A stretch of DNA of 64,000 nucleotides from Fonsecaea monophora. Lineage: Eukaryota; Ascomycota; Eurotiomycetes; Chaetothyriales; Herpotrichiellaceae. A program made the translations under genes and the position numbers. Below are positions 22,191-33,267 of this stretch, piece by piece (the stretch's first letter is position 1; each line of letters opens with the position of its first letter). The notes beneath the pieces are model-generated. The model worked only from the letters and a program-made list of their open reading frames with translations. It ran no database searches and was not told the DNA's origin. Location of the stretch: positions 36,572 through 100,571 of the forward strand of contig NW_019174047.1 of the NCBI RefSeq assembly GCF_001642475.1, in the 5' to 3' direction.

Positions 22191-24196
22191 CTTGGACGTG
22201 TTGTAGTCTTCCAGATCAATCGCACAACAGAAACAAGGGAGCACCGGAGGACAATAAAGGCTTGAAATCGGCGCAAGGGCAGCTATTTCGACCTGGGGCA
22301 ATGTGGCACAGGCCACAGCAGCTTCCGCCCTCTTTATCCGATTCCACCTCGACTGCTGACCCCCTCCCAAGCGCACCATGGGTGACAGAACGTGGGGCTG
22401 GGATACAAATGCAGACCCTGGCTAGAGTCCATCTTTCTGATGTGGAAGATGTGGAAAGGAATGAATGCTGAGTGGCCAGGGTAAAAGTGCCGACCCCCTT
22501 TATGCAGTGCGAAGCAGGCATCTTGAATGTATCCGGTATGCATCGGTCACAAAAATAATTCCATTTGCTTTTCCTTCTAGCGGGACATGCTAGACGTCGC
22601 GTGGCTCAATGTCGTCCAGGATCCGTACAGCGCCAGGTCCAGCCCGAGGGTCGGCCAAGGTCGATTGGGTTTCCTGTGCGAGGTAAGCCTGCAGGAGAGC
22701 CAGTGAAGGAGAGGCATGGCGTTCTGTAACTGCTCGGATTCGATCTTTTGGCCCTGAGGAATGGCTGACTCGACCGGAGCCCGCAGGGAAATTATTGGCA
22801 CCTTCTGTCAATGGTTGGCTCGTTAGCTGGATTGGCAACAGGATTGATCTAGCTTCAGGAGCTTTGCAGTGGGCGATATGTGGAGCGTGGAGCTGGTAGA
22901 AGTGGATGGGGAGGGGGGAGCCACGGGCCAAACCAAAAAAGGAACTGAGAATACGAACAGTTGGCCATTCTCTCCTTGTTGGGGCATAGTCAAGGCCATT
23001 TCCCCGCAGAACACAAAGAAGTGGGAACGTGGAGGCTGGGGTTTGGTTCGCCGGCACGGTCGGACGAATGTCTGAAATCATAAGTCGCTCTTGGGTTTAG
23101 GAATACCGTGGTTCCATTCGCCTCGAGAAAAGCGGTGGGTGTAAGTCAAGGAGGCACCGTGGTCAGACAGTCGCATGATGTGCCTTATTCAGTCGCTGAT
23201 GCGTTGATGCACGGCCCAGGTCATTTTGCGCGGCAGGTTTGCAGGGGCAAGAGTGAGATGAGAAGGAGAAAGACGGACATTTGATTGAGTGACTGTGATT
23301 CGCATCAATGTTTTTCCACATCCCCCTGTTGGTCGCCACGGAGAAGCGAATGGACTTACCAGTCTCATGTCTTCTGGTGTTTCCAAGAATGCTCTATCCA
23401 TCTAAGAAATACCTGTGCTTTGGCCCCCTTTTGCACCATGATCCCGAGCAGAACCAATTGCCCACAGAGCTCCTGCGTCTTGTGGCGCTGGCTTCGGTCG
23501 ATGCGAAACTGCTCGTCTGGTCTTTGTGGACACTGGTAGATTGGAGAAGGGTGGACTGGGCGTGGACAAGGGTTTAAGAATGCCTCGTTACAAGTCGCGG
23601 CCTCAGCCCTGCAGGTTGTCCCTGACCCTGACCTAATGTCCACAGGCCGTAAGCGGAAAGGGACCAGGTGGGTGCTTGTTTCTCATTTTGTGACAAGGCT
23701 GAGTACTGCAAGGGTAACATAATGGCTGGTTGGATAGGCTTGCTGGAACTGTCTATTGCTGGTTGATGGCGTGATCATCCTTTTGAGGCACTACCAAGGT
23801 GAGCAGGTCCATGCTTTCCTGCCTCGGTCATAGTCATCCTCGAGGACAAATCGCCCGTTCAAGCGGTTCGTGACCAAAGCCAGATCTGCGGCTGGACTAT
23901 GACACTGGCAGAAATGTAAGATCCAGCACAGTGGAGGATATCGAGATAGATGAAAGGGTCCGAAGCGTTCAATTGGGGGACAGGCCCCATCCAATTATAT
24001 TATTTCTCCTTTGCTTCTTTTCTGCTGCGGCTAGAACCCATTGATATTTATAGCCATGACGCGAAGATCTCCGAGATATGATTACCCACAGTTTCATCGA
24101 GTGTATGACGCACATGGCTTCCATCAGGCAGCATAATAGGATCTTTGCAGAGGCAACGTGCGTGACTGTCGATAGCTTCCTACCGCTACATCAGGC
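22191..24196. other. Gene-poor spacer left of the metabolic cluster
   Basis: About 2.0 kb between the acetate-transporter promoter and the 3' end of the Zn2Cys6 regulator. Overlapping short frames on both strands have no motif or splice support. It marks the left border of the cluster. Confidence 0.45.
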
Positions 24197-26888
24197 TCAT
24201 TGGCCTAAAATGTTGAAATCGAAAGTCGAGTGTTGGCTGAAAAGCTCGCGAATGACAAAGTCATCGCCAAAACCATCCAAGTCTGTGATATGGTCCATGA
24301 CTGGGTAGCGTAGTGTCTCTTCCAGGCCATCCCATAAGTCCATTTGACTGCGATCTGCAATATCCGCAGGCTAGGCGCAAGTTAGCCTCACAATTGGCCG
24401 TGAAGCATCGCCCAGCGAGGGTGAGAGGGGAAGGGAGAAAAGGAGTTTACCTGAGTTACGGCAGAGGCTGGAGTCGCCATGCCATTACGAGGTCGTCCCT
24501 GACCCACGGCTTCGGAGGAATCTACATTGCGTTCATAGTGGGCCGCCGGTGCTCCTGTGAAATGAACACCTCGATTGCCCCGAGCGTCCTGACGTCTTGC
24601 ACCTCGGTCGACCTTCTGCGTCGCAAAGTCGCGAGCGATGACTCCGAGTTCCGCGAAGGAAGCACTTGGCATTGGGTTACTGGAATTGAGATTGACGCGA
24701 CGGAGAAACCCAGTCACAATCTCGAGGTACATCAGGTTCAGTTTGGTCTCAGAATGCTCCGGGTTGTAGACGACGAGGTCAAAGAGGATGAAATTAGCCA
24801 CGATAGGTGCCAGGCCAATAACGCTACTCGCGTCAGCATTCATCCAGACGAATCAACAGAAAAGGCACCAGCTCGAACGACTTACTTCATTGGCAGCGAA
24901 GCCTCTGGCGGAACGAATTGGAGAGTCTCAATGATAGCTCGTGCAGAATTCATCAAGGTCAATTTGCTCTCAGCCACAGGAGCGCAACGGCGATCGGCGT
25001 AAACGTGGACCAGGAGCCTCGATAACGCAATTTGGAGAGTGTAGTAGAGGAAATGTACCTGGAGGAGGGCGTAGTTGTGATGTGGCTTGGTAAAGTTCCT
25101 TGATCGAATTACGGTCCCGGGTCGAAACTTTTCCGGCACCGTGGCCAGCCAGCGCTGAAGTCGACGTCGGATCTGGTCAATCTCGGTATAATAGAAGTCT
25201 TCGTTCCGCGAAGGCATGCCGCATGCAAACAGTTGATTGTAGGAGTAGGACAGGATTTTGCAGAAGCCAACCTGAATTTGCTGCCAGTCTACATCATCTG
25301 TGCCATCCAGAATGGGTTCTGGAGGGGGACAACTGATATCAGCATCATTAAAGACCTAAGCAAGTGATAGTCAGCGATGTCAGAGACAAACTGGACAAGC
25401 CTTAGCAAGAAAATATACCGAGGACTGCGTAGAGTGGAAGCAGTATTCCTTTTCAAGACAGTAAATGGCCCAGAATGTCCGTTCTCGCTCGGGAGTATTC
25501 TGAGAACTATGTGAAAGCTTGTTCAACTGGAGCGCGAGAGCGATACGGGCAGCCTCCGTGATCAAGAGCTCTTCGACGGGCCAACTCGAGTGATTCAACG
25601 CGAACAATGCCTTTGATTCTGTTAGAATAAGTGGACAGAATGCCGAGGCAAGGATCATTTCCAATTTCATACCATTACGGTTATAGCCTGCACAATTTCA
25701 GCCACGCTCGATTCCACTGCATCAAATGTGCAAACTTACCTGAGCCACCAGAAGAGACTTTTTGGCAAAGAGGATGGTGGGGAATAATCTTAGGGCAAAG
25801 CCAAAGATCTTCCAAGCCGGTCCTCCCATAGGTTCGAATGATGCTCCCTCATGCAAAAGACTTCCTAGACTGAGGACGGAGTAATACAGCGCCGCCCACG
25901 CGTGGTTGGTTTGGAGAATCTCCTCAAGCTGCGCACCAAAGGCCATGGATTCAAATTTGGACCGATCGAGAAAGGGGTAGATCGGATGCAGGTCACTGAA
26001 GAAAGCTGGCCGGGGAGGGGTTAGAGCCTGTCTGAAAAGGGGTGGCTGATCGAGGTTTCCTCACATTCAATATAGGTTGCCCTGCACTGTGGCGAGTATG
26101 AGTTGAGAACACGAGTGTAGTCAGATCGGGTCTGCGTGAAGATATTCAAGGGAGCACTCTGGCTAGCCCTAGACTTCGCCTGCATCTCGACGACAATCTC
26201 TCTCGTTCGATCATGTCCAAGTCGATCAGCCAAGGCTGTGAGGCTGTTGTCGGAAAAGAAAGCGAGTCCGCAACTTGAGACTAGCCATGCGTCAGACTCA
26301 TCTGAAAACTACGTCCCAGGGACCATACTGTAGGCATTGCTCCGCTGTTCCAAACGTCATTACCAGAGCCACGACAGCGCACATGCAGTGTACCAACCTG
26401 GAATGAAACCCCTTGTCCAGCATCGGTCGGGGCGCTGTCCGTGTCGGCACAAACTTGCTGTGACAGGTCTTGTCGAGATTCGCCAGCCGACACTTCAGGA
26501 GGGCATTGCACAAGCTGTTCTGCATGATCCGGCAGGCTCGCCACATCTGTGCTAAGGGTTGAGCGATACAGACTTGTGTCGTCTAGATCCGGTCGCGTGG
26601 TGGCTGATGGACTGGTAATTAGGTTCGAGCGTGTCTTGCGCCTTTTGACGGGTGAGAAGTGACACTCGTCTCCACGCTCCTGTTAGAGGCAATGTGAGGA
26701 TCCGTGTTGGGATGCACCGGAGGAAAGAATGCCTCACCGTGCAACTTGCGCAGATGTCGTCCTCTGCATGTTTCTCTACAACATCATTAGTGTACATAAG
26801 ACGCGAGCAAAGCAGAGCTCTCACTAATGCAGCGAACTTTGCGACGTCGGCAGGAGTCGCAGGTACTTAGTGGCTTTTCGTAGGCCAT
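24197..26888 (-). CDS. Zn2Cys6 transcription factor with fungal-specific TF domain (cluster regulator)
   Basis: Ten exons: 26888-26825, 26775-26738, 26679-26364, 26301-26065, 26005-25740, 25687-25673, 25610-25419, 25355-24886, 24826-24451 and 24370-24197; together 715 residues, all phases consistent. Residues 10-45 are the binuclear zinc cluster: CDSCRRRKVRC, then a short loop, CASC and a last Cys in ERGDECHFSP. It is followed by a basic KRRKTRS linker. The middle is a fungal-specific TF domain: FFSDLHPIYPFLDR, LNHSSWPVEELL, ITEAARIALALQLN and RERTFWAIYCLEKEY. The C terminus is acidic (LDGFGDDF). One exon is only 15 bases. The gene diverges from the flavin monooxygenase, and their shared promoter has a CGGA-N3-TCCG palindrome, the kind of site such proteins bind. 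It is the obvious candidate regulator of the cluster; its target set is inferred. Confidence 0.9.
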
Positions 26889-27394
26889 AAGAGAGAGCCC
26901 ACGTAGATACACATCTAAGAAAAACCCGTCACTGTCTCAGTGACAAGTGTAGATTGAGCTAGGGGATCAGATAGAAGTGAGGGAGCGGGGTGTTTGACAA
27001 GGGAGCTTTGACCGAACCTTCGGATCACGTGGACCAAACTTACTTGAGAACTTGACCTCGTGGACTCCCTATCTTCACAAGACAAACAGGATTGACAAGT
27101 TGGAAGACGATCACCGTGAGGTAGCATTGGAAACTCAAGGTCTAGGGTCAATGCGATCCTAGTAGCGACCAAATGTTCGACAACAAGCCTACTACTCCAT
27201 CTCGCGAGGGTCTGGCGGATACCATCCATGATTGGGTCTTGTACGTCTACAGGAAAGAAGCGTAAGTCCGAGTGCACTACTCAGCCAAACATGGTCTTAG
27301 CCGAGGCCGCTGTCACACGACGAGATCATCGCTGTCACCGAACAGATTTGCTCATCGTTGCTGGGCATCCGGGCGTTCGATGGATTGTTCGTTT

Positions 27395-27405
27395 CGGAGT
27401 TTCCG
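27395..27405. promoter_or_regulatory. CGGA-N3-TCCG site 1 (CGGAGTTTCCG)
   Basis: Inverted CGG half-sites with a 5-base spacer, 135 bases before the monooxygenase ATG and about 500 before the regulator ATG. Two further CGG triplets follow at 27411 and 27419, each again 5 bases from the last, so four half-sites sit on an 8-base pitch. A Zn2Cys6 operator is inferred. Confidence 0.65.
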
Positions 27406-27422
27406 AGATTCGGAGTCTCGGA

Positions 27423-27436
27423 GCTGGGACCCCAGC
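27423..27436. promoter_or_regulatory. Perfect inverted repeat GCTGGG-AC-CCCAGC
   Basis: Six-base arms around a two-base spacer, immediately beside the CGG array. It may be a second protein-binding site or a chance palindrome. Confidence 0.35.
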
Positions 27437-27540
27437 AATCATCACACCAGTGGTGGTCAGAGAGGTTGATACGAGGCAATCTAGAACCTCAAGTTGCTAT
27501 GTATACTGACATTCAAAGGGAGACTGGGTAAGTCCTTGAG

Positions 27541-29677
27541 ATGAGTGCACGATCAAAACTGGACAGCACGCCTCTCCAAAGACTATCAAAGCTGTTCGAC
27601 TTCTTCAACACCGAAAAAAGACAAAGGCAATCCGCAGAGGAAAGCGAGGCCATGGGAAGCATTAGTCTCGATAAAGAAGTGAATGGTCCGCCGACCGAGC
27701 GAGACTCGTACCAGATCGAGGAATACCCGCTGGGTGAGGCCAGATCACTCAAAGTCATCTGCATTGGAGCAGGTGCGACGGGATTGAATCTCGTCTATCG
27801 AGCTCGAAGGCATCTTAAGAACATTGATCTCACGGTGTACGAAAAGAATTCTTCGATAGGAGGCACGTGGTTCGAGAATGTTTATCCTGGTTGTGCCTGC
27901 GACATCCCTTCTCACATTTATCAATTCTTGTGGGCACTGAACCCGGACTGGAGTTCTTTCTACGTCACTGGACCAGAGATCTTGAAGTACTTTACTGAAG
28001 TAGCCGAGCGGTACCAGCTCCACCAAAACATCAAGACACAACACGTCGTCACGAGGGCAGAGTGGTGCGAAGAGGATGGTATCTGGAATGTGACCGTCAT
28101 CGACCAGACCACGGGACAAGAAATCCAAGATTCGTGCCACTTCTTGGTCAATGGAGCTGGATTTCTGAACCACTGGCAGTGGCCTGACATTCCGGGACTT
28201 CAGTCGTTCAAAGGAACTCTTCTCCATTCGGCACATTGGGATCAAAGTATCGACTTGTCAGGAAAACGGATTGCAGTCATAGGGAACGGCTCTTCAGGCA
28301 TCCAGCTTGTGACCGCTTTACAACCGCGTGAGTTTTGGCAGCTCTGCTGGACTTACAAAAAGAAGTTGCTGACGTTAACTGCTAGTTGCTGAGCACCTGA
28401 CCAATTTCATACGAAACCCGACGTGGATCTCCACGTCCTATGCTCAGGCCTTTGCTGGTCCCAATGGAGCCAACTTCTCTTGTACGAGTCTTTCAGCTCT
28501 TCTGGGCAGTAGTCCAAAAAGCTAACGTGGACAGATTCCGAACAGCAAAAGGAAGAGTTCCGTAAGGACCCTGCAAAGTTCTTGCAGTATCGCAAAGCTA
28601 TTGAAACAGACATGAACAGCAATTTCGCGTTTGTATGTGACGTCAAGCACAATAGGACCTGGGTTTCGAAACTGACTGGAAGATTTATAGTCTCTCAAAG
28701 ACTCCCCCCAACAAGCTCTAGCCGTGGATGGAATCACGAAAATGATGAAGGCTCGACTGGGTTCTCGCAGTGAAGATCTATCGGATATACTTATCCCTAC
28801 TGAATTCGGCTTTGGCTGCAGGTGAGGAATACCTTTTGGAGAGGTGCTCGTCCGCTATTGTTTGAATCTCTAACGGTAATCCAGGCGACCAACTCCAGGA
28901 ACGGGATATTTGGAAGCGCTCACGGCTCCCAACGTCACGGTCGAATATGATTCGATTGGGGAGGTAGTGGAGAATGGCATCAGACTAAAGAATGGCACTG
29001 TCCTGGAGTTCGACGCAGTCATCTGTGCGACGGGCTTTGAGACGTCGTGGCGCCCACGCTTTCCCATTATCGGGCGCGACGGCACCGATCTGCGCAAGCA
29101 ATGGAAAGACCGGCCCAAGAGTTATCTGTCGTGCACGGTGGCAAACTTTCCCAACTACTTTGGTAAGTACTGCTCGCTGGGAGCCATATGAGCTCTTCTG
29201 CTGTTATATTCGAGCGATCCGTGTTAACGAATTCGTTCAGTTTTCCTCGGACCCAATTCTCCATTGAGCCACGGCTCGGCATTGCCCAGTATAGAGCATC
29301 TGACCAAGTATCTCTTCCAGCTGATCTACAAGGTCCAGACCCAGAATTACAAGGCGGTTGAGCCGCTGGAAGAGGCAGTCGACGACTTTATCGAGCACGC
29401 TGACAAGTTCATGGAGCGGACTGTGTGGGCAGGGAAATGTCGTTCGTGGATGAAGGGTGGGAAGAAAGACAGTCCTCCACTCACACACCCCGGCAGTCGA
29501 TTACACTGGTTCCAAATGCTACAAGAGCCGCGCTGGGAGGACTACAAGTGGACTCGGCGTTCCCGCAACCGGTTTGCATATCTGGGCAACGGGTGGTGTA
29601 CCATGGATGAGGAAGGCAAGGACAAGGCTTGGTATATGGATGATCCGGACCAAGGTTTCGAGCGTCTCATTTACTAG
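27541..29677 (+). CDS. Flavin-containing monooxygenase, Baeyer-Villiger type
   Basis: Six exons: 27541-28327, 28386-28481, 28535-28632, 28691-28821, 28885-29162 and 29241-29677; 608 residues, all phases consistent. A second Met at 27652 gives 571 residues and may be the true start, because homologues of this class usually begin shortly before the FAD fold. The FAD Rossmann motif GAGATG is at about 76-81, the NADPH motif GNGSSG at about 248, and between them the Baeyer-Villiger fingerprint FKGTLLHSAHW (F-x-G-x3-H-x3-W, about 223-233). The end carries CRRPTPGTGYLEAL and CATGFETSW, usual in fungal ketone/aldehyde monooxygenases of the steroid/cyclohexanone type. It should insert oxygen next to a carbonyl using NADPH, FAD and O2. 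It diverges from the regulator and shares its palindrome promoter. The substrate is unknown. Confidence 0.93.
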
Positions 29678-29943
29678 AGCTCGATTGGGTGATGGGTTGA
29701 ACTGATGTCACATCGTCGTGTTGAATGATCGGAAAAGTGTAGTACACGTACATTCTTGTCCGAAAGCAGCTAAATTGTTAATTGTTATGTGCTATGTGTC
29801 GGCACTGCGACTCTATGGATGTGTTGCGAAGCTAGATTGGACAATGGTAGAAGCTCCAGATGTCTGCCCTTGATTGCGCACCAACTCGCCTCCAAGTCTA
29901 GAGAACAAAGGCTCGACCTTCCTATTTACTCTCTCAAGTCAAA

Positions 29944-31383
29944 TCATTCATGGCCGTTAGCCCACTCATGCCAGCGCAGCTGGTCTTTGTGTAGGTGGAC
30001 AAACTCGGCTATAGCATCCACGTATCTCTGAGCATCTTCCGGAGTGACTTGTAAATGCAAAGGTGTGTAGCCACGAGTAGCAATATAGATATTCTTGGAA
30101 AGCATATGGTGATAGTAAAGTGCTTGCCAGAATGCAGCGTCTGGTCCAGAAAACCGCACGTTCAGCATGCTTCCACGACCTGTGATGAACATCAACGGGA
30201 GGACGGGCGACGCTTGTGTTCTGTCGCAGTCCATTTGAAACAGGGAATCGTGATCAAGGCTGTCGATCTCGATCATGTCCGCCGATGCTTTCGAGATCAT
30301 GGGCGGATACACCTTGTTGTCAATTAGAATCTGTTGGACTTTGGCCTTGATGTCTCGACCGAGCTGATTGAGACGATCAACTTCGGCGGCGTTGTAGATA
30401 TCAAGTCCCACAATACCAGCTGACATGGTAAGCACATTGTTGTTGTAGGTTCCTGGGTGGAACAGATTGTTTTTTGACGGGTCGAATCGTTCCATGATAT
30501 CCTTCCGACCTCCAAAGGCACCAAAAGTCATGCCGCCACCAACGTACTTGCCCAAGGTAACGATATCACCTTTGATCCCTATGCTTGCACTGTACCCCGA
30601 CACGCCGAGGCGTGAAGACATAACCTCATCAAGAATCAAGAGTGCGCCGGTCACGTCACAGAGTTGACGCAGGTATTGCATAAATGTATCAGTTGCAGGC
30701 CTGCATCCTCCGGATCCTTGGACCGGTTCGACCAAAATGGCAGCCAGGTTATTGCCGCCCACTTTCTCGACAATCGTCTTTGTCTCGCTTATATTGTTAT
30801 ACGGTGCGAACACGAACTCGTGTGGCAGGTTCATGGGCGCCGGCATAGAATCTTTCATCAGTGTCATCGGAAATACCAACGTGCTGCCATGGTATCCGCC
30901 GCTGAAAACCAGGATCTTTCGTCTCGAGGTGATGGCGACGGCGGCGTTCAGAGCGGTAGTGTTGGCCTCAGTCCCGGAATTTGTGAAGCGGACCATCTCA
31001 ATTCCTGCCGGCCCAAATCGTTGACATACTTTGGCGGCAAACTTCTTCTCCAGGAGCGTGTTTCCGCCAAAATTCCACCCACCCAACAAAGCTTTTTGGA
31101 CCGCTTCAGCGATACGGGGCTCCGAATGACCAAAGATCCCCGCGCTGAACTCTCCCAGAAGATCCGTATAGACGTCGCCGTCAATCGACGTCAGTGTATT
31201 CTTGCTTCCTTGGACCCAGGTGATAGGAAATGGCTCGGCGTGTAACACCGTTCTAGTATTGCCACCAGGAAGATTTTGGTGAGCATCCCGATGGGCTTTC
31301 AGAGACTGCGGATTCTTGGCTGTGAACTGTTCATGAGCCTTCTTCAAAGCATCTGCTGCATATGAGGAGTGACCCATGACCAT
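29944..31383 (-). CDS. Class III PLP aminotransferase (glutamate-1-semialdehyde aminomutase-like)
   Basis: One exon of 479 residues. Fold-type I, class III signatures: the FGHSEPRI and VRFTNSGTEAN phosphate-binding segment, GGYHGS, LILDEVMSSR with the PLP-contacting Asp, and the Schiff-base Lys279 in TLGKYVGGG. The N-terminal PGGNTRTVLHAEPFPI and DLLGEFSAGIFGHS segments resemble the glutamate-1-semialdehyde aminomutase-like branch, which also includes beta-amino-acid aminotransferases; fungi make no chlorophyll, so transamination is more likely than an aminomutase reaction. No targeting signal. It lies between the monooxygenase (convergent) and the PhyH gene. Its 5' region carries a CGGAATTTCCG site at 31810, 427 bases before the start. 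It would turn an amine or beta-amino acid into a carbonyl that the neighbouring oxygenases could use, or the reverse. Confidence 0.92.
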   Translation of the reverse strand: MVMGHSSYAADALKKAHEQFTAKNPQSLKAHRDAHQNLPGGNTRTVLHAEPFPITWVQGSKNTLTSIDGDVYTDLLGEFSAGIFGHSEPRIAEAVQKALLGGWNFGGNTLLEKKFAAKVCQRFGPAGIEMVRFTNSGTEANTTALNAAVAITSRRKILVFSGGYHGSTLVFPMTLMKDSMPAPMNLPHEFVFAPYNNISETKTIVEKVGGNNLAAILVEPVQGSGGCRPATDTFMQYLRQLCDVTGALLILDEVMSSRLGVSGYSASIGIKGDIVTLGKYVGGGMTFGAFGGRKDIMERFDPSKNNLFHPGTYNNNVLTMSAGIVGLDIYNAAEVDRLNQLGRDIKAKVQQILIDNKVYPPMISKASADMIEIDSLDHDSLFQMDCDRTQASPVLPLMFITGRGSMLNVRFSGPDAAFWQALYYHHMLSKNIYIATRGYTPLHLQVTPEDAQRYVDAIAEFVHLHKDQLRWHEWANGHE

Positions 31384-32283
31384 CAGGAAGTTGTTTCACT
31401 TTGTTCGAGTCAAGGATTTGAACATGGGGTGAATCAATTCCACAGTAACGTAGGCTCGGATTACTTCCTGTTCTCACGACAAAAGATCCCTAGTGGTGAT
31501 TGTGCAGTCTCGGCAGAGATTTCTCTCTTTTTTAAAATAGCGACACATCTCTTCAGCGATCTGGACATCCGACAAGGAAACGTGGCACGCGCTCACGGAG
31601 TCCCATGTGTTTTCAATCCGACGGCACTTAGAGAACAAGACCATTGAAGTTTCTCCGGGATCGAGCTGGGCCTCGGTTTCGTGAGTCGCTCCTCTCTTCA
31701 AGAAGCTCTTATCAAGAGGAATCCAATCCCCCGGTCCACGGACTGCATCTATGAAGAGCAAGGCTAGCGTTTCGACGAATCCTAGTGGGTCCGCCGTTGG
31801 GACTGTGACCGGAATTTCCGACGAACCTATCTCCAAACCATCCACAGAGTGTACCCTCTACCCTCTCTGCCTCTCTAGCCCTTCTCCGTGCTCGGTTCTT
31901 CAAAAGTTGGATTACGTGGTACGTACTTCTGTGGAAAGCCCACAAGGGTCTTACACGGAGAAAGTGGTTGTAGCCCAGCCGTATATCCACGATAGCACTC
32001 AACCACATATTCAAGATGGTAGGATGAAGCTATGAGGAGCTAGTGGCCGAGGGTAAATCAAGCCGTCGTGGTAAGGCGTGATCTCTCCTTTCCAGACACA
32101 AAGTCCCGCCTGAGCCAAAAATGTAGTCTTTGTCCAATTTGTGATACAGATTTACCGGAGTTTCCCTGGTCCCCACGGCTTCTACTTCCTGGACTCGGTG
32201 TTTTCTTAGCCAAACGAACCCGTCCGGGCAGCCAGCACATGGAACATGAAATCCTATCTTTGGACTACACACCTAAATATCTA
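31384..32283. promoter_or_regulatory. Aminotransferase 5' region
   Basis: 900 bases between the aminotransferase ATG and the stop of the PhyH gene. Overlapping minus-strand frames (31474-31845, 31712-32014) have no recognised motif and contain the CGGAATTTCCG palindrome, so I read the stretch as promoter. A real small gene in it cannot be fully excluded. Confidence 0.5.
31810..31820. promoter_or_regulatory. CGGA-N3-TCCG site 2 (CGGAATTTCCG)
   Basis: Same 11-base palindrome as in the regulator promoter, 427 bases upstream of the aminotransferase start. Inferred binding site of the cluster regulator. Confidence 0.6.
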
Positions 32284-33267
32284 TCACTCAATCTTGCCAC
32301 CTCTAACCTTGCGATCACCACGCCCTGCGTCCATCAAGCCTAGATAGCGACCGACATCATCGGCGTTGCGTGACCAGAGACCGGGACTACCTTGGGGCCA
32401 CTGACTTCGGAACCCCAGAATCTTTTGCACCCTTTCCGGGAGGGACCTAGCCAGTTCTAGAGGTACGGTATGAGAAAAAGCTTCTTCCTGGGTGAAGGCA
32501 CTTGTGACCACGACACAAGCAATGACTCTTCGCAAGTAATCCTTGGTCTGATTGCAGCCGCCTCCGTGAACGATTTTGCCGCCGATGATCAAGCAGTCGC
32601 CTTTTTCCAGCTCGACAGCAACTGCCTGGCTTTCATCGCCCACGTTATGGTCCGCGGCCGAATAGTCCCACTTGTGGCTGCCGGGAATGGCTCGAGTGGC
32701 ACCATTTTCCACCGTGGTCTGGTTGGTTGCCATGAGGAAGTTGAGCATCAATTCAGGCGCGTCTTTGCCCAATATGAACGACGGCCACCAGTTCCCGAAA
32801 TCGCGGTGCAACTTCTGTAGAGGATTACCGGGCCCGATCTCCATCATGGTGGCGGTGCTCATCCAGTAGTCACCCACTTGCTTCCTGAGGACTTCGTCCG
32901 AAATTCCGTGCATGAGATCATCGTTGACCACTTCTTCCCTCCACGTCTTGCTGAGTTGTAATAGATCCGTCAGCCTTTTGGTGTGATGACCCAAAAAGTC
33001 CTTGATGTCTTGGTTCAAATCGACCAGTTGACCGGACGGGATCAGAGCCTCGAGATGCGGATCCAGCTCCTTGTTGATACGATCCGCTTGGTCTGCAGAC
33101 AAGAATTGTTTGATCACAACAGCGCCATCATCTTGGATGATGCGACCGATTTCAGACACCGGCGTTGTCCGCGCTACGCGCTGAATACCGAGGTCTGTTA
33201 GGGCTTGGGATTGGGATTGGGATTGGGATTGGCAATCGGCGACACAGAGAACCTGAGTTGTAGACAT
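32284..33267 (-). CDS. PhyH-family Fe(II)/2-oxoglutarate dioxygenase
   Basis: One exon of 327 residues from the ATG at 33267 (MSTTQVLCVAD); the frame is open a little further but only through non-ATG codons. It belongs to the phytanoyl-CoA dioxygenase fold, the same family as fungal secondary-metabolite dioxygenases. Iron ligands: His154-x-Asp156 in LHRDFGNWW and His234 in KIVHGGGCN. A downstream basic patch (YLRRVIACVVV) supplies the 2-oxoglutarate-binding Arg. PGSHKWDY and GDCLIIGG are conserved loops. Residues about 12-19 are four Ser-Gln repeats coded by a TTGGGA hexamer microsatellite. The gene diverges from the DUF1349 gene over a promoter with a CGGAAAGTCCG site. It should hydroxylate or otherwise oxidise the cluster's intermediate. 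No organelle signal is evident; the C-terminal GGKIE is not a peroxisomal tag. Confidence 0.92.
   Translation of the reverse strand: MSTTQVLCVADCQSQSQSQSQALTDLGIQRVARTTPVSEIGRIIQDDGAVVIKQFLSADQADRINKELDPHLEALIPSGQLVDLNQDIKDFLGHHTKRLTDLLQLSKTWREEVVNDDLMHGISDEVLRKQVGDYWMSTATMMEIGPGNPLQKLHRDFGNWWPSFILGKDAPELMLNFLMATNQTTVENGATRAIPGSHKWDYSAADHNVGDESQAVAVELEKGDCLIIGGKIVHGGGCNQTKDYLRRVIACVVVTSAFTQEEAFSHTVPLELARSLPERVQKILGFRSQWPQGSPGLWSRNADDVGRYLGLMDAGRGDRKVRGGKIE
33203..33232. repeat. TTGGGA hexamer microsatellite inside the PhyH gene
   Basis: About four and a half units of TTGGGA, read on the minus strand as TCCCAA, i.e. Ser-Gln repeats near the N terminus of the dioxygenase. In-frame length change would not disturb the reading frame. 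Confidence 0.85.

Larger units (their letters stand above)
26889..27540. promoter_or_regulatory. Divergent promoter, Zn2Cys6 regulator / flavin monooxygenase
   Basis: 652 bases between two outward-reading start codons. It contains a phased array of four CGG/CCG half-sites (27395-27421) and a perfect GCTGGG/CCCAGC inverted repeat (27423-27436). Autoregulation of the factor together with control of the monooxygenase is inferred. Confidence 0.7.

Noticed and set aside
31474..32014. Possible small gene between aminotransferase and PhyH
   Set aside because: No domain, no clear start or splicing, and the palindrome at 31810 lies inside it; read as promoter.
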